64,000 nucleotides of DNA from Bacteroidales bacterium UBA6445 (GTDB lineage Bacteria > Bacteroidota > Bacteroidia > Bacteroidales > UBA932). The notes under the pieces were generated by a model. It was given only the letters and a program-made list of their open reading frames with translations, did no database searches and was not told the origin of the DNA. Within the stretch, counting starts at the first letter, position 1. Each line of letters opens with the position of its first letter. The translations under genes were made by a program, and so were the position numbers. Of the stretch, positions 27,171 through 35,758 are shown in pieces. The stretch is taken from positions 1 to 64,000 of the forward strand of contig DJOF01000023.1 in assembly GCA_002439585.1 (NCBI GenBank), read 5' to 3'.

Positions 27171-27593
27171 ATGGGTGGACAAAGAGAGTATATAAAATCT
27201 GGGGGATTTTCCGAATATTTGTATCATCAAGTAGGAGAGACTCTGTCTTCAAATGGGGTGTCAGGAAAAATAATAGAAAAACAGGGAAATGATAGAGCGC
27301 TTGATGGATTACCTAAGTATTCCAATACTTCTGAAGTTTATTTCAAACTAGATGATCAAACAAAGTTGATTGAACAGGCAAGAATTTACAAGGATAGACA
27401 GGTTGCCTATGACTTCGACTGGGGACATACTCACAAAGAGTATAAAGAAGGGGTAATTCATGTACATGAATGGTATATGGATAAAAATGGGAAATGGGTT
27501 CGCAGCAATAAACCTCGTTTATTGAACAATAGTGAGATCAAAAAATATGGCGAATTGCTTAAAATAGCAAATCTGAATGTGATGTTCAGGTAG
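27171..27593 (+). CDS. Hypothetical protein with His/Trp-rich C-terminal motif
   Basis: A 140-residue protein. ATG at 27171, two bases after the previous stop, is preferred over a TTG at 27156. The second half has an organised pattern: KLIEQARIYKDRQVAYDFDWGHTH, then GVIHVHEWYMDKNGKWVRS. This recalls C-terminal segments of phage or secreted polymorphic proteins, but I cannot name a family. No signal peptide. It is AT-rich and cotranscribed with 26770-27168. A nuclease or metal-binding role is possible from the clustered His residues but untested. Confidence 0.6.
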   Translation: MGGQREYIKSGGFSEYLYHQVGETLSSNGVSGKIIEKQGNDRALDGLPKYSNTSEVYFKLDDQTKLIEQARIYKDRQVAYDFDWGHTHKEYKEGVIHVHEWYMDKNGKWVRSNKPRLLNNSEIKKYGELLKIANLNVMFR

Positions 27594-27707
27594 CTATACA
27601 GTAAGCTTCCTGTGAGACACGTGTTGCGATTTAGTTCTGATTTGTTACGATTAGTCTCGATTTTGCCACAAATCGCAGCAATTCTGTCAAAGTTGATTCC
27701 GGGTCGC

Positions 27708-28070
27708 TTAGGCCCTATGAAGAAGCTCTGCGAGGTCGCGACCGTCACGCAGATAGAGATTTGTTTATCCTACATCCATGCACGCGGTTCAAAGCAAGCA
27801 TTCCTGCAGGTCCCTATCAAAGAGTTAACTATCGCTGCGCGATATGCAGAGGTATCATTGCCGCAGAAGTTTCTCCCCAGAGCCAATGGGCGGATGGTTC
27901 GCTCAACAGGGTTGTTGTCGATGGATATCTTGCCGTCATTGACATAACGGGAGAGTCTCGGAAGGACCGTCGGATACGTGTCTTCATCCATTTCTCGAAG
28001 ACCAAGATTACCGGATATGACTCTTTGACGCGTTTTTCCTTGCGCTGTTCAGCAGTAAGTTTCGCCTCGT
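27708..28070 (-). pseudogene. IS66-family transposase remnant
   Basis: Only C-terminal pieces of an IS66 transposase survive on the minus strand. They read, in order, LTAEQRKEKRVKES...VFEKWM (about 28060-27980), then in another frame LPRLSRYVNDGKISIDNNPVERTIRPLALGR, a small deletion, FCGNDTSAYRAAIVNSLIGTC, EPRAWM, and in a third frame LRDGRDLAELL ending at 27708. At least two frameshifts and one internal deletion are present. No terminal repeats or partner genes remain. It marks an old insertion in the patch between dnaE and tRNA-Ser. Confidence 0.75.
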
Positions 28071-28160
28071 CCGCCTACGACCGAAATTCAAAAATTGGAT
28101 ATTTTCGGGGGATACTAAATAGAAAAAGAGGCCCAAAGATACCTGTAAGCCACTTTTCAG

Positions 28161-28351
28161 CGGAGAGAACGAGATTAGCCGCACTTCGTGCGCCTTTTCT
28201 CGATCTGCTTGCCGCAGGGGCCCTTGCAACAGAATGAAGCTCTCTGACTTCGTCCTCGGGCTTTTCCTTCCAAGCCCTCCCAAGAGCTGTCGCTCTTGTC
28301 GGCCTTGTACGAAAAAAGCCCAACGCTTCGCGTTGAGCTTCATTCTGTTGC
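28161..28351. repeat. Hairpin-rich element abutting tRNA-Ser
   Basis: A perfect 16-base inverted repeat (28226-28241 and 28336-28351) encloses three further hairpins: GGGCTT/AAGCCC, CAAGAGC/GCTCTTG and CAACGC-TTC-GCGTTG. The right arm ends one base before the tRNA 3' end. To the left are another hairpin (CGCAC-TTC-GTGCG, 28181-28193) and a 16-base near-copy of the tRNA-Ser 3' end (28161-28176, one mismatch to 28351-28366). There is no coding content. Confidence 0.6.
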
Positions 28352-28439
28352 GGAGAGGACGAGATTCGAACTCGTGGTACGGAATGACCCGTACGTCGGT
28401 TTAGCAAACCGGTGGTTTCAGCCACTCACCCACCTCTCC
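28352..28439 (-). tRNA. tRNA-Ser (GCT)
   Basis: An 88-base class II tRNA with paired acceptor ends GGAGAGG/CCTCTCC, a long variable arm (GTACGGGTCATTCCGTAC) and the T-loop GTTCGAATC. The anticodon loop TTGCTAA gives GCT (plus-strand AGC at 28403-28405), reading AGU/AGC codons. A TTTG-N19-TATATTTG promoter lies upstream (minus, 28513-28483). Confidence 0.95.
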
Positions 28440-28482
28440 GGAAATCCCGGTGGCGACTTTGTGCCAAACCGCAATAGGATTG

Positions 28483-28513
28483 CAAATATACGTTTAATTT
28501 CCGACCTGACAAA
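28483..28513 (-). promoter_or_regulatory. Promoter of tRNA-Ser
   Basis: On the minus strand, TTTG (28513-28510), a 19-base spacer and TATATTTG (28490-28483). The expected start is near 28476, about 37 bases before the tRNA. Confidence 0.6.
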
Positions 28514-28583
28514 ATAATTTTACTTTATGCTTTCGTGGGGCAGATGGGCTTCTTTTCGCGTCCTAAGTTCGGTCGGAAAAATG

Positions 28584-28591
28584 TAAATTTG
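28584..28591 (+). promoter_or_regulatory. -7 element of the hybrid two-component gene
   Basis: TAAATTTG matches TAnnTTTG and would start transcription near 28598, 17 bases before ATG 28615. No clear TTTG is found at the -33 position. Confidence 0.4.
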
Positions 28592-28614
28592 CAGCTACTC
28601 ACAAAGACTACCGG

Positions 28615-31600
28615 ATGACCAACTTTCTGGCTTTTATGCTATATATCATGGCACATATACTGCGCAAGACTGCCACCTTGGCTGCTATTGTGGTACTGGT
28701 GACAGCAGTCATCATATCTACCAAGACTTATGCTAGAGAGTCTCACCTCAGGCTGACTACCGAGGAAGGACTCTCCAATAGCAGTATCAACGACATCATG
28801 AGCGACAGCAAAGGCCGCCTTTGGCTCTCCACTTGGGACGGCGTCAACGTTTACAATGGGGCATCTGTCAAGGTCTACAAGAACAATCCGACCGACAAGA
28901 ACAGCCTGCTTGACAATATTGCCCGAAAAGTCGTACAACAGGACGACAGGTACTTCTGGATCGTGACCGACTGGGGCATTAACAGACTTGACACATATAC
29001 TGACAGTATACGCAGATACCGTCTCGGTGCGGACAAAAGCAATCCTTTTGCTGGGAGCAGTGTATCCATGACAATCTCACCTAAAGGAGATATCATATGC
29101 GCGTCTAGAGGTTACGGAATTGCAATATACGAGCCCGAAAGCAATTCTATGCGTAAAGTCGGGCTCCCTATGAACGGCCCTGCTGACATCACCGCTCTGT
29201 GCTGCGCCGGAGAAGGCCGGTTACTAATACTTAACTCCAATGGAGAGCTCCTCTCTGCCGGATACACTTCAGATGCCGACAGCATGATGGTCTCAGAATG
29301 CAAGCCCATGCTCCCCAAGCAGAGGGTATACAATATGTTTGAAGATACGAAGTACTGCTTTGTAATAGAACGTGACCATATCTACAGATACGACAAGTCT
29401 CTTGCTCAGATAAGTGATTCTGTAGAGTTCCATGGCAATATTTCATATGCGACAACTTCTCCATCTGGGGATTTCTACATTCTCTCAGACAGGGCTTACT
29501 GCTACAGGATAGATTTCAGCAATGGAACGGCCCAGATAATTCCTGAACTTTGCCACAAGAATCTAATATCATTCTGCTTCGGGATAGAGGACATCACATG
29601 GCTCGCCATCGACGGTGCCGGACTCGAAGCTGTATACGAGGCTCAATCACCAATGCACCTGATAGACAATATGAATGTCTTCGGGCAAAAAGGTGGGGCT
29701 GCCAGTTCCATCGTCTCGTCCAAAGGAAAAATATACGTAAGCGTATTGAGCAACGGTCTTTACAGTATGCTTCCTGATGGTTCTGACATCTCCTTGGAAA
29801 ACAAAGTAATGCCAGACAACGGATATATCTTCTCCATAGAGAAAGCCCCTAGTGGAAATCTCTTCCTCGGTGTCCGCAATGCCGTCTGCATCTATAATCC
29901 TGAGTCTATAGAGTTAAAGACTATTGAGAGATTCGATGCTAATCCTCCCATTCTGTCATACTGCATGTACTTCGATGCGGCACACAACTGCCTATGGGTA
30001 GGCACATTGGACAACGGTGTCTTCCGACTCTTACTCTCAGAGGACGGAAGTCGTGTCTTGCACAGAAAGACTTACAGACACAGTGACAGAGATCCTCTCT
30101 CCCTTAGCAGCGACAATATAATGCATATCGCCCCTTATGGCAACGAAGCCCTACTTATAGCCACACTTGGAGGCGGACTCAACATATTTGACATCAAGAC
30201 TGGCTGCAGCAGACATTTCTCGTCAGCAGACTCAGGATTTCCTAGCGACAATGCAAGATATTCGCTCCAAGATGCAGATGGAAGCATATGGGTAGGAACG
30301 AGTTATGGAATATGCCACGGATACCGCAACGCGGCTGGAGAGTGGCATTTCGATGCTTATGGAGAGAATGAAGGATTGGGAGATAATACTATACATTCTA
30401 TCCTGAAAGACGGGGACGGCCGGCTATGGCTTGGCACCAACAAAGGACTGTCAATATTTGACCCTTCCATCGCAAAATTTACAAATATGGGCAACGTTTC
30501 AAGCCTACAGGGAATGGAATTCTACATACATTCCGCTCTCAAGTCAGAAGACGGAGCCATGTATTTCGGAGGAGTAAATGGGGTAAACTGGTTCTATCCA
30601 GACAGTCTGAAGCCAAGAGACTTCGCCCCCGAACTTCTCCTTGGAAAGCTCACTGTAAGACTTAATGACAGTCGCCCACTTCACGATGGAAGCCGGATAG
30701 TGCTGTCACATAACGAGAATTTCTTCAACATCTCGTTCTCGGCGGTAGAATATATCAACAATTCTTCCTGCGAATACTCCTATCAGCTAGAAGGCTTCAA
30801 TACAGACCCTGTTAAAGTAGCCTCTGGAGTGCCTGCTGTCTTTACTAATGTACCTCCTGGGAAATACCGTTTCACCGTCTCAAGTACCAACGGGGACGGT
30901 GTATGGTGCGACAACACAAAGTCCATCTATATCCGCATCCGGAATCCTTGGTATCTCACCTGGTGGGCTTATTGCCTGTATCTTGCCTCTGCTACTTCTG
31001 TGTTTTTCTTTGTACGTCAATATTTCAGGGAAAGACACAGGCAACGAAATCTGCTAAGACAAGAGGCATTGGAGAAGCAGATCCAGAAAGATTCATACGA
31101 AGCAAAACTCAATTTCTTCACCAACATAGCCCACGAATTCGGGACTCCACTTACTTTGATTTCCTGCTCGGGAGAACGCCTTGCTTCCGGTTCGCAGAGA
31201 GACACGACAAGAAATTCTCGCTACATAAAAATAATAAATGACAATGCCTGCAGGATGCAGAATCTGATTCAGGAGCTTCTTGAATTCCGCAAAGTCGAAA
31301 GTGGTAATTACAAGCCACATTTCAGTAAAATACGGCCTTCTGATATACTTGCATCTATTCTGGACGATTTCTCTCAACTCAAGGATGAGCACGGACTGTC
31401 TGTCGAAGTGTATTCAGACAATGATACAGAAGAGATAGTGACAGACGGCAACGCCTTGGAGAAAATCATGATGAATCTGATCTCCAACGCGTTCAAATAT
31501 ACTCCTAACGGAGGGGATATAAGGATCTGGCTTTCCGTATCTGATGAAAGTCTCGGATTCAAGATAGAAAATACCGGAAAAGGTCTATCTCAAGAAAAGC

Positions 31601-32721
31601 TCAAGAATATTTTCGACAAATTCGTGATACTCGACAATGCAGAGAAACAAATGGCGAAAGGCAAGAATATCCGAAACGGCTTGGGCACGGCTCTGGTCCA
31701 CAGTCTTGTCAAGACTCTCGGAGGACATATCGAAGTCGGAAGCGAGCTCAACAGATCAGTGACATTCAGAGTAAGCCTTCCTTCTGAACCGGAAAGCAGG
31801 ATTGATACTGAATATGTCCCGAAACCTGTATCTCTTCTTACTTCATTACAAGAGGACATTTCAAATACAAGCCCCTCAAAGGAGGACAACTCAGACAAAG
31901 AAGAGAAAGACAAGAACAAGCCTTGGAAATCGCTGCCGAGAGTCCTTGTGGTAGACGATGAAAGCGAGATCCGCAGCCTTGTGTCTGATGTTCTTTCTGA
32001 CAAATACGACATCACCATTGCAGGCAATGGACGAGAAGCTTTGGCCAGACTTGCGAAGAATACCGCAGACCTTGTAATAACAGACATCAATATGCCGGGC
32101 ATGGACGGTTTGCAACTGATAAAGAAGCTTAAGGAGAATGAGATCACTAGAAATATCCCTATAGTTGTGTTGGCATTCAAGTCGGATGTAAAGTCAGAGA
32201 TTGATGCTTACAGCTATGGCAGCGAAGCATTTATCTCCAAGCCTTTCCTTCCGGAGCAACTGACTGCTGTCGTGGACGGGATTATGGCAAGACATTCATC
32301 CCTCAAAAAATATTACAAATCCGCGGCTTCTGATACAGAGATCATTGACGGCAAGGCCCTTTCCCTCGAGGACAGGGCATTTGTCACAGAAGTTGTATCT
32401 GCCATTGAGAAGAGGATGAGCGACAACATATCTCCTGCCGATCTGGCCGATATGCTGAATACTAGCGAGATGACTCTATATCGTCGTCTCAAGAAAGTAA
32501 GTGGGCGCTCCACCAGTGACTTCCTGCGTATTGTCAAGCTTCATCGCGCCGCTATGCTTCTGCACACTTCGCAACGTACCGTGCAAGAGATAATGTATGA
32601 TTGTGGCTTTGGCAACAAATCCTGGTTCTACAAGAAATTCGCTGAAGTCTACGGCCTTTCTCCTAAAGAATACAGAGAGAGCAGAGGAAAAAATGGTCCT
32701 CGCGACCAGCAGGAGAAATGA
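28615..32721 (+). CDS. Hybrid two-component sensor/regulator (HTCS) with Reg_prop sensor
   Basis: A 1368-residue single-chain two-component system. After a signal anchor (to about residue 42), residues about 45-690 form a periplasmic two-part beta-propeller of Reg_prop repeats (GLSNSSINDIMSDSKGRLWLST; DGDGRLWLGTNKGLS). A Y_Y_Y domain (about 690-770) and one transmembrane helix (near 780-800) follow. The histidine kinase (NIAHEFGTPLTLI), HATPase with a NTGKG box, receiver (VLVVDDESE, DINMPGMDG) and AraC DNA-binding domain (SGRSTSDFLRIVKLHRAAMLL, KSWFYKKFAEVYGLSPKEYR) complete it. HTCS proteins usually control a nearby polysaccharide locus, but no such locus adjoins. The receiver lacks the usual Thr/Ser in VVLAFKS. 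ATG 28615 is used; 28648 is also possible. Confidence 0.93.
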   Translation: MTNFLAFMLYIMAHILRKTATLAAIVVLVTAVIISTKTYARESHLRLTTEEGLSNSSINDIMSDSKGRLWLSTWDGVNVYNGASVKVYKNNPTDKNSLLDNIARKVVQQDDRYFWIVTDWGINRLDTYTDSIRRYRLGADKSNPFAGSSVSMTISPKGDIICASRGYGIAIYEPESNSMRKVGLPMNGPADITALCCAGEGRLLILNSNGELLSAGYTSDADSMMVSECKPMLPKQRVYNMFEDTKYCFVIERDHIYRYDKSLAQISDSVEFHGNISYATTSPSGDFYILSDRAYCYRIDFSNGTAQIIPELCHKNLISFCFGIEDITWLAIDGAGLEAVYEAQSPMHLIDNMNVFGQKGGAASSIVSSKGKIYVSVLSNGLYSMLPDGSDISLENKVMPDNGYIFSIEKAPSGNLFLGVRNAVCIYNPESIELKTIERFDANPPILSYCMYFDAAHNCLWVGTLDNGVFRLLLSEDGSRVLHRKTYRHSDRDPLSLSSDNIMHIAPYGNEALLIATLGGGLNIFDIKTGCSRHFSSADSGFPSDNARYSLQDADGSIWVGTSYGICHGYRNAAGEWHFDAYGENEGLGDNTIHSILKDGDGRLWLGTNKGLSIFDPSIAKFTNMGNVSSLQGMEFYIHSALKSEDGAMYFGGVNGVNWFYPDSLKPRDFAPELLLGKLTVRLNDSRPLHDGSRIVLSHNENFFNISFSAVEYINNSSCEYSYQLEGFNTDPVKVASGVPAVFTNVPPGKYRFTVSSTNGDGVWCDNTKSIYIRIRNPWYLTWWAYCLYLASATSVFFFVRQYFRERHRQRNLLRQEALEKQIQKDSYEAKLNFFTNIAHEFGTPLTLISCSGERLASGSQRDTTRNSRYIKIINDNACRMQNLIQELLEFRKVESGNYKPHFSKIRPSDILASILDDFSQLKDEHGLSVEVYSDNDTEEIVTDGNALEKIMMNLISNAFKYTPNGGDIRIWLSVSDESLGFKIENTGKGLSQEKLKNIFDKFVILDNAEKQMAKGKNIRNGLGTALVHSLVKTLGGHIEVGSELNRSVTFRVSLPSEPESRIDTEYVPKPVSLLTSLQEDISNTSPSKEDNSDKEEKDKNKPWKSLPRVLVVDDESEIRSLVSDVLSDKYDITIAGNGREALARLAKNTADLVITDINMPGMDGLQLIKKLKENEITRNIPIVVLAFKSDVKSEIDAYSYGSEAFISKPFLPEQLTAVVDGIMARHSSLKKYYKSAASDTEIIDGKALSLEDRAFVTEVVSAIEKRMSDNISPADLADMLNTSEMTLYRRLKKVSGRSTSDFLRIVKLHRAAMLLHTSQRTVQEIMYDCGFGNKSWFYKKFAEVYGLSPKEYRESRGKNGPRDQQEK

Positions 32722-32777
32722 TTCTATTGGACAAAGCATGCCGTTCTCAGTAATTCTCGAAGTTATCTGTCTTTCTA

Positions 32778-32808
32778 TTGCAAAATGTAAAAATTAGCCT
32801 TAAATTTG
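32778..32808 (+). promoter_or_regulatory. Promoter of tRNA-Pro
   Basis: TTG at 32778-32780, a 20-base spacer and TAAATTTG at 32801-32808. The expected start is near 32815, 26 bases before the tRNA. Confidence 0.6.
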
Positions 32809-32840
32809 CGTTCCATTTAACGGCAAAGTTTATTGCCTAT

Positions 32841-32914
32841 CGGGATGTGGCGCAGTTGGCTAGCGCACCACGTTAGGGACGTGGGGGTCGCCCGTTCAAG
32901 TCGGGTCATCCCGA
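32841..32914 (+). tRNA. tRNA-Pro (AGG)
   Basis: A 74-base tRNA with acceptor CGGGATG/CATCCCG, including the C1-G72 pair typical of bacterial tRNA-Pro. The D-arm, the anticodon stem CCACG/CGTGG and the T-loop GTTCAAG are all present. The loop TTAGGGA gives anticodon AGG (CCU), with A at position 34, which is uncommon for bacterial proline tRNAs. Confidence 0.88.
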
Positions 32915-32918
32915 CAAT

Positions 32919-32946
32919 TAAGCCTCCGGCAGATGCCGGAGGCTTA
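32919..32946. terminator. Strong stem-loop between tRNA-Pro and the thioesterase gene
   Basis: Perfect 13-base arms TAAGCCTCCGGCA and TGCCGGAGGCTTA around GA. It lies four bases after tRNA-Pro and eight before the stop of the convergent minus-strand gene, so it probably serves both. Confidence 0.75.
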
Positions 32947-32953
32947 GTCGTAT

Positions 32954-33352
32954 CTATTCCGCTACAGGAGATGATTTGGCATTTGCCTTAGACATAAACT
33001 TAGCTGCATCGACGACGAATCGCTCGTGCACGCCTTCTCCGACCAATCCGGAATCGTCATAACACTCAGCCTTGAATACAAGTCTGCGCCTATCCACCTC
33101 TATAAGTTCCGTCTCACAGCGGACCGTCATTCCGACTGGAGTAGCAGCTATATGTTTTACATTGACAAGAGTACCAACGGTTGTCTGCCCTTCCTCAAGA
33201 AAAGACCTGATACTGCGCATTGCCGTGTTCTCTATGAGGGCGACCAAAGCCGGAGTTGCAAACACATCCAAGGCTCCGCTCCCCATTGCCGCTGCTGTAT
33301 TATCGGATGTCACTTGTACAGATCCTATTCCTTTTATACCTTTTTCTATCAT
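32954..33352 (-). CDS. Hotdog-fold thioesterase, FlK-like
   Basis: A 132-residue protein of the fluoroacetyl-CoA-thioesterase-like hotdog family. Visible marks are GSGALDVFATPALVALIENTAM (the hot-dog helix with catalytic-type Thr and Glu), GQTTVGTLVNVKHIAATPVG and FKAECYDDSGLVGEGVHERFVV. Such proteins hydrolyse small acyl-CoAs or act as housekeeping thioesterases; the substrate is unknown. ATG at 33352 is chosen over a TTG at 33370. It lies 34 bases downstream of the aminopeptidase P gene and is probably cotranscribed. Confidence 0.82.
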   Translation of the reverse strand: MIEKGIKGIGSVQVTSDNTAAAMGSGALDVFATPALVALIENTAMRSIRSFLEEGQTTVGTLVNVKHIAATPVGMTVRCETELIEVDRRRLVFKAECYDDSGLVGEGVHERFVVDAAKFMSKANAKSSPVAE

Positions 33353-33386
33353 ATTCCGAAAATTTCTCAAGGCCTGCTAACCAAGC

Positions 33387-34826
33387 CTAAGGAAGGATCA
33401 TTGCCGCCTCAACATCGTCAGGGAAGATAGGCAGACGCTCTTTACCGAGCCTGCGCGCACCGTTCTCTGTAACGAGCACGTCATCTTCCAGACGGATACC
33501 GCCGAAGTCAAGATATTCCTCAAGCTTTGCATAGTTGACGAATCCCTTGCCAGTGCCTTCGGACTTCCATTTCGATATGAGTGCCGGTATGAAATATATA
33601 CCAGGCTCATCGGTGATCACATTACCCGGAACAAGCCGCCTTGCCATCCTGAGACTTCCGAGACCAAGCTGAGAAGAACGCTTCTGGTCATCGTCATAGC
33701 CTACGAGATCCTCACCGAGATCTTCCATATCGTGAACATCAAGACCCATATTGTGCCCGAGACCGTGAGGCATGAAAAGACCGGCTATCCCAGCTGCAAC
33801 CATCTCGTCTGCATCACCGCTGACAATCCCGAGTGCTGAAAGTTCCGTAAGCATATGCTTCATCACTGCGAGATGCACTTCCCTGTACGTGATGCCCGGC
33901 CTTGTAAGGCTGAACGCTTTCTCGTTGCAGCTGCATACTATCTGATATATTTCCCTCTGCTTCGTGGTAAATTTGCCTGAAGTAGGAAGGGTTCTCGTAT
34001 AGTCGGAAGCATAATGCATGTTATTTTCAGCGCCTGCATCTATAACCATCAGTTTGCCAGGCTCTATAATCTTGTCATGCAGATGGTTGTGCAACGTCTC
34101 TCCGTGCTGGGTAAGTATTGTCGGGAATGACACACCCCAGCCTTTGCTCAAAGTTACAGCCTCCATCCGGCCTACAACTTCCTGCTCCACAAGACCTGTC
34201 CTGACATTGTTCCTTGCGGCTGTATGCATCTCGTATCCGAGCACTCCTGCATCATCAAGCTGCTCTATCTCACAAGCCTCTTTCACGAGACGCATAGAGA
34301 TAATGGCTTTGGTAAGAGCAAGAGACCTGCGCCCTGCCACTTCAGCATCTTTGCAGCCGAGAAGGTCGGCTATCTTCATTGTATTGTAATACCTAGATGG
34401 AGAGATGAAATGAACGGGCCTGCAACTCTCAATAGCTTTCCTTACCACAGCATCAAGAGCCTTGTACGGGGCACTGGCATTGACTCCGGCTTTAGCGGCT
34501 ATAGAAGCCACACTCGGCTGTGGCCCCATCCAGATGATGTCCCCTATCTCCACGTCATCCGCAAAAATAGTCTCTTCTGCCATATCCAAGTCTATCACAG
34601 CGGCATATAGCGGTTCATCAATCCCGAAAAAATACAGCCAGGTGCTATCCTGACGGAATTTATAGCAATTGTCCTTATACTGTGCAGGAGCTTCTGCATT
34701 ACCCACGAAAAGTGCAATTCCGCGCTTTCCTTCCGATGCTGTCGCGGACATCTTCTCTACCAGGGCGTTGCGCCTTGATACATAAACATTTTTGTCGAAC
34801 ATATATATTCTGAACTTATTTGCCAT
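33387..34826 (-). CDS. pepP: Xaa-Pro aminopeptidase (aminopeptidase P)
   Basis: A 479-residue M24 metallopeptidase that removes N-terminal residues before proline. The N-terminal domain starts FDKNVYVSRRNALVEKM. The pita-bread domain carries the metal ligands: the Asp pair in VIDAGAENNMHYASDYTRTLP, His in MPHGLGHNMGLDVHD, Glu in ITDEPGIYF and Glu in GGIRLEDDVLVTENG. The length suits bacterial PepP. It is cytosolic. ATG at 34826 is chosen because the upstream extension is low-complexity and unlike the family; ATG at 34802 is also possible. It follows comF on the same strand with an 83-base gap. Confidence 0.93.
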   Translation of the reverse strand: MANKFRIYMFDKNVYVSRRNALVEKMSATASEGKRGIALFVGNAEAPAQYKDNCYKFRQDSTWLYFFGIDEPLYAAVIDLDMAEETIFADDVEIGDIIWMGPQPSVASIAAKAGVNASAPYKALDAVVRKAIESCRPVHFISPSRYYNTMKIADLLGCKDAEVAGRRSLALTKAIISMRLVKEACEIEQLDDAGVLGYEMHTAARNNVRTGLVEQEVVGRMEAVTLSKGWGVSFPTILTQHGETLHNHLHDKIIEPGKLMVIDAGAENNMHYASDYTRTLPTSGKFTTKQREIYQIVCSCNEKAFSLTRPGITYREVHLAVMKHMLTELSALGIVSGDADEMVAAGIAGLFMPHGLGHNMGLDVHDMEDLGEDLVGYDDDQKRSSQLGLGSLRMARRLVPGNVITDEPGIYFIPALISKWKSEGTGKGFVNYAKLEEYLDFGGIRLEDDVLVTENGARRLGKERLPIFPDDVEAAMILP

Positions 34827-34909
34827 ACAAATATAATGAAAGTCAAGAGCAATGTTGCAAGCTTGATTGCATACATTGAGACACACGCCCTGGATACCCA
34901 CGAGCCAGA

Positions 34910-35686
34910 CTAGTCTGGAGTAACAAAACCGAGAGTAGCTACGCTTACTCTGGTGACTGGGGATATGACTTGATAAAGAGCAGCTATGCAAGCGGCAGTA
35001 GTAGCTCCAGTCGTGAAAACATCATCCACAAGCAAGATATGCCTGTATGACTCCAACCCCTTGCCACTCAAGGCCTTGAAAGCCCATAGAACATTTCGCG
35101 CCTTTGCATCGCCTGCAAGCCGCGTCTGAGTCTTAGTATGACGTTGACGCATAAGCAGATCTCCCCTATGAGAGACGCCAAACTCAGAAGCAATTGCCTT
35201 TGCTACAACATAGGCCTGATTGTATCCGCGCTCAAGACGTCTTCTCAAGGAAAGCGGTACAGGAATCACGACATCCACGCTGTCATAAAGCCCAGAAGAA
35301 TGCATAAATCTCCCAAGCATTTTCCCGTAATGGCGTCCGACTGAGAGATTCCCCTCATATTTGAGAGAACGCGGAATCTTGCGGTATTCTGTGGAGCCCT
35401 TGTAATGGAAAAGAGCTGCCGCCCCGGCATAACGCATCGGAGGCAAAAAAGCATAAGTCCCATCGACATAACGCTGCAGCATGACGTTGAGCCTGTCACC
35501 CATGAGATTCCGCGCCATCCGCCAGAAATATGTAAACGGAATATCCGCCTCGCAATATATACAGAGATGATTCTCCCGTACATTTAGTCTGCGGCCACAC
35601 ACAAGACAAGACCTCGGCAACATAAAGTCTGCCATAGCTTTGAGAGAGAAAACAACGTTCTCTCCTATGAGTGACCTCCGTCCCAT
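34910..35686 (-). CDS. comF: ComF-family phosphoribosyltransferase-like protein
   Basis: A 258-residue ComF/GntX-type protein. The N-terminal four-cysteine zinc motif CLVCGRRLN...CIYCEADIPF is followed by a linker (HYKGSTEYRKIPRSLKYEGN) and a PRTase domain. That domain has the PRPP-binding motif ILLVDDVFTTGATT and the PVPLSLRRRLERGYNQA loop. Members support DNA uptake or sugar handling, but the biochemical role in Bacteroidetes is unsettled. It lies between the DUF4249 gene and pepP, all on the minus strand. Confidence 0.9.
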   Translation of the reverse strand: MGRRSLIGENVVFSLKAMADFMLPRSCLVCGRRLNVRENHLCIYCEADIPFTYFWRMARNLMGDRLNVMLQRYVDGTYAFLPPMRYAGAAALFHYKGSTEYRKIPRSLKYEGNLSVGRHYGKMLGRFMHSSGLYDSVDVVIPVPLSLRRRLERGYNQAYVVAKAIASEFGVSHRGDLLMRQRHTKTQTRLAGDAKARNVLWAFKALSGKGLESYRHILLVDDVFTTGATTAACIAALYQVISPVTRVSVATLGFVTPD

Positions 35687-35758
35687 GAGATATCACAATA
35701 TTCTATGGTCCATCTCCTGTCTTGCATGCTATACGATCATAAGATACAGGCCGGATAA

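Noticed and set aside
27761..28237. Plus-strand 158-codon frame over the IS66 remnant
   Set aside because: The opposite strand carries recognisable IS66 transposase pieces; this frame has no motif.
28075..28425. Minus-strand 116-codon frame crossing tRNA-Ser
   Set aside because: It translates the tRNA and the hairpin element, with low-complexity Arg/Ser/Ala content; treated as noncoding.
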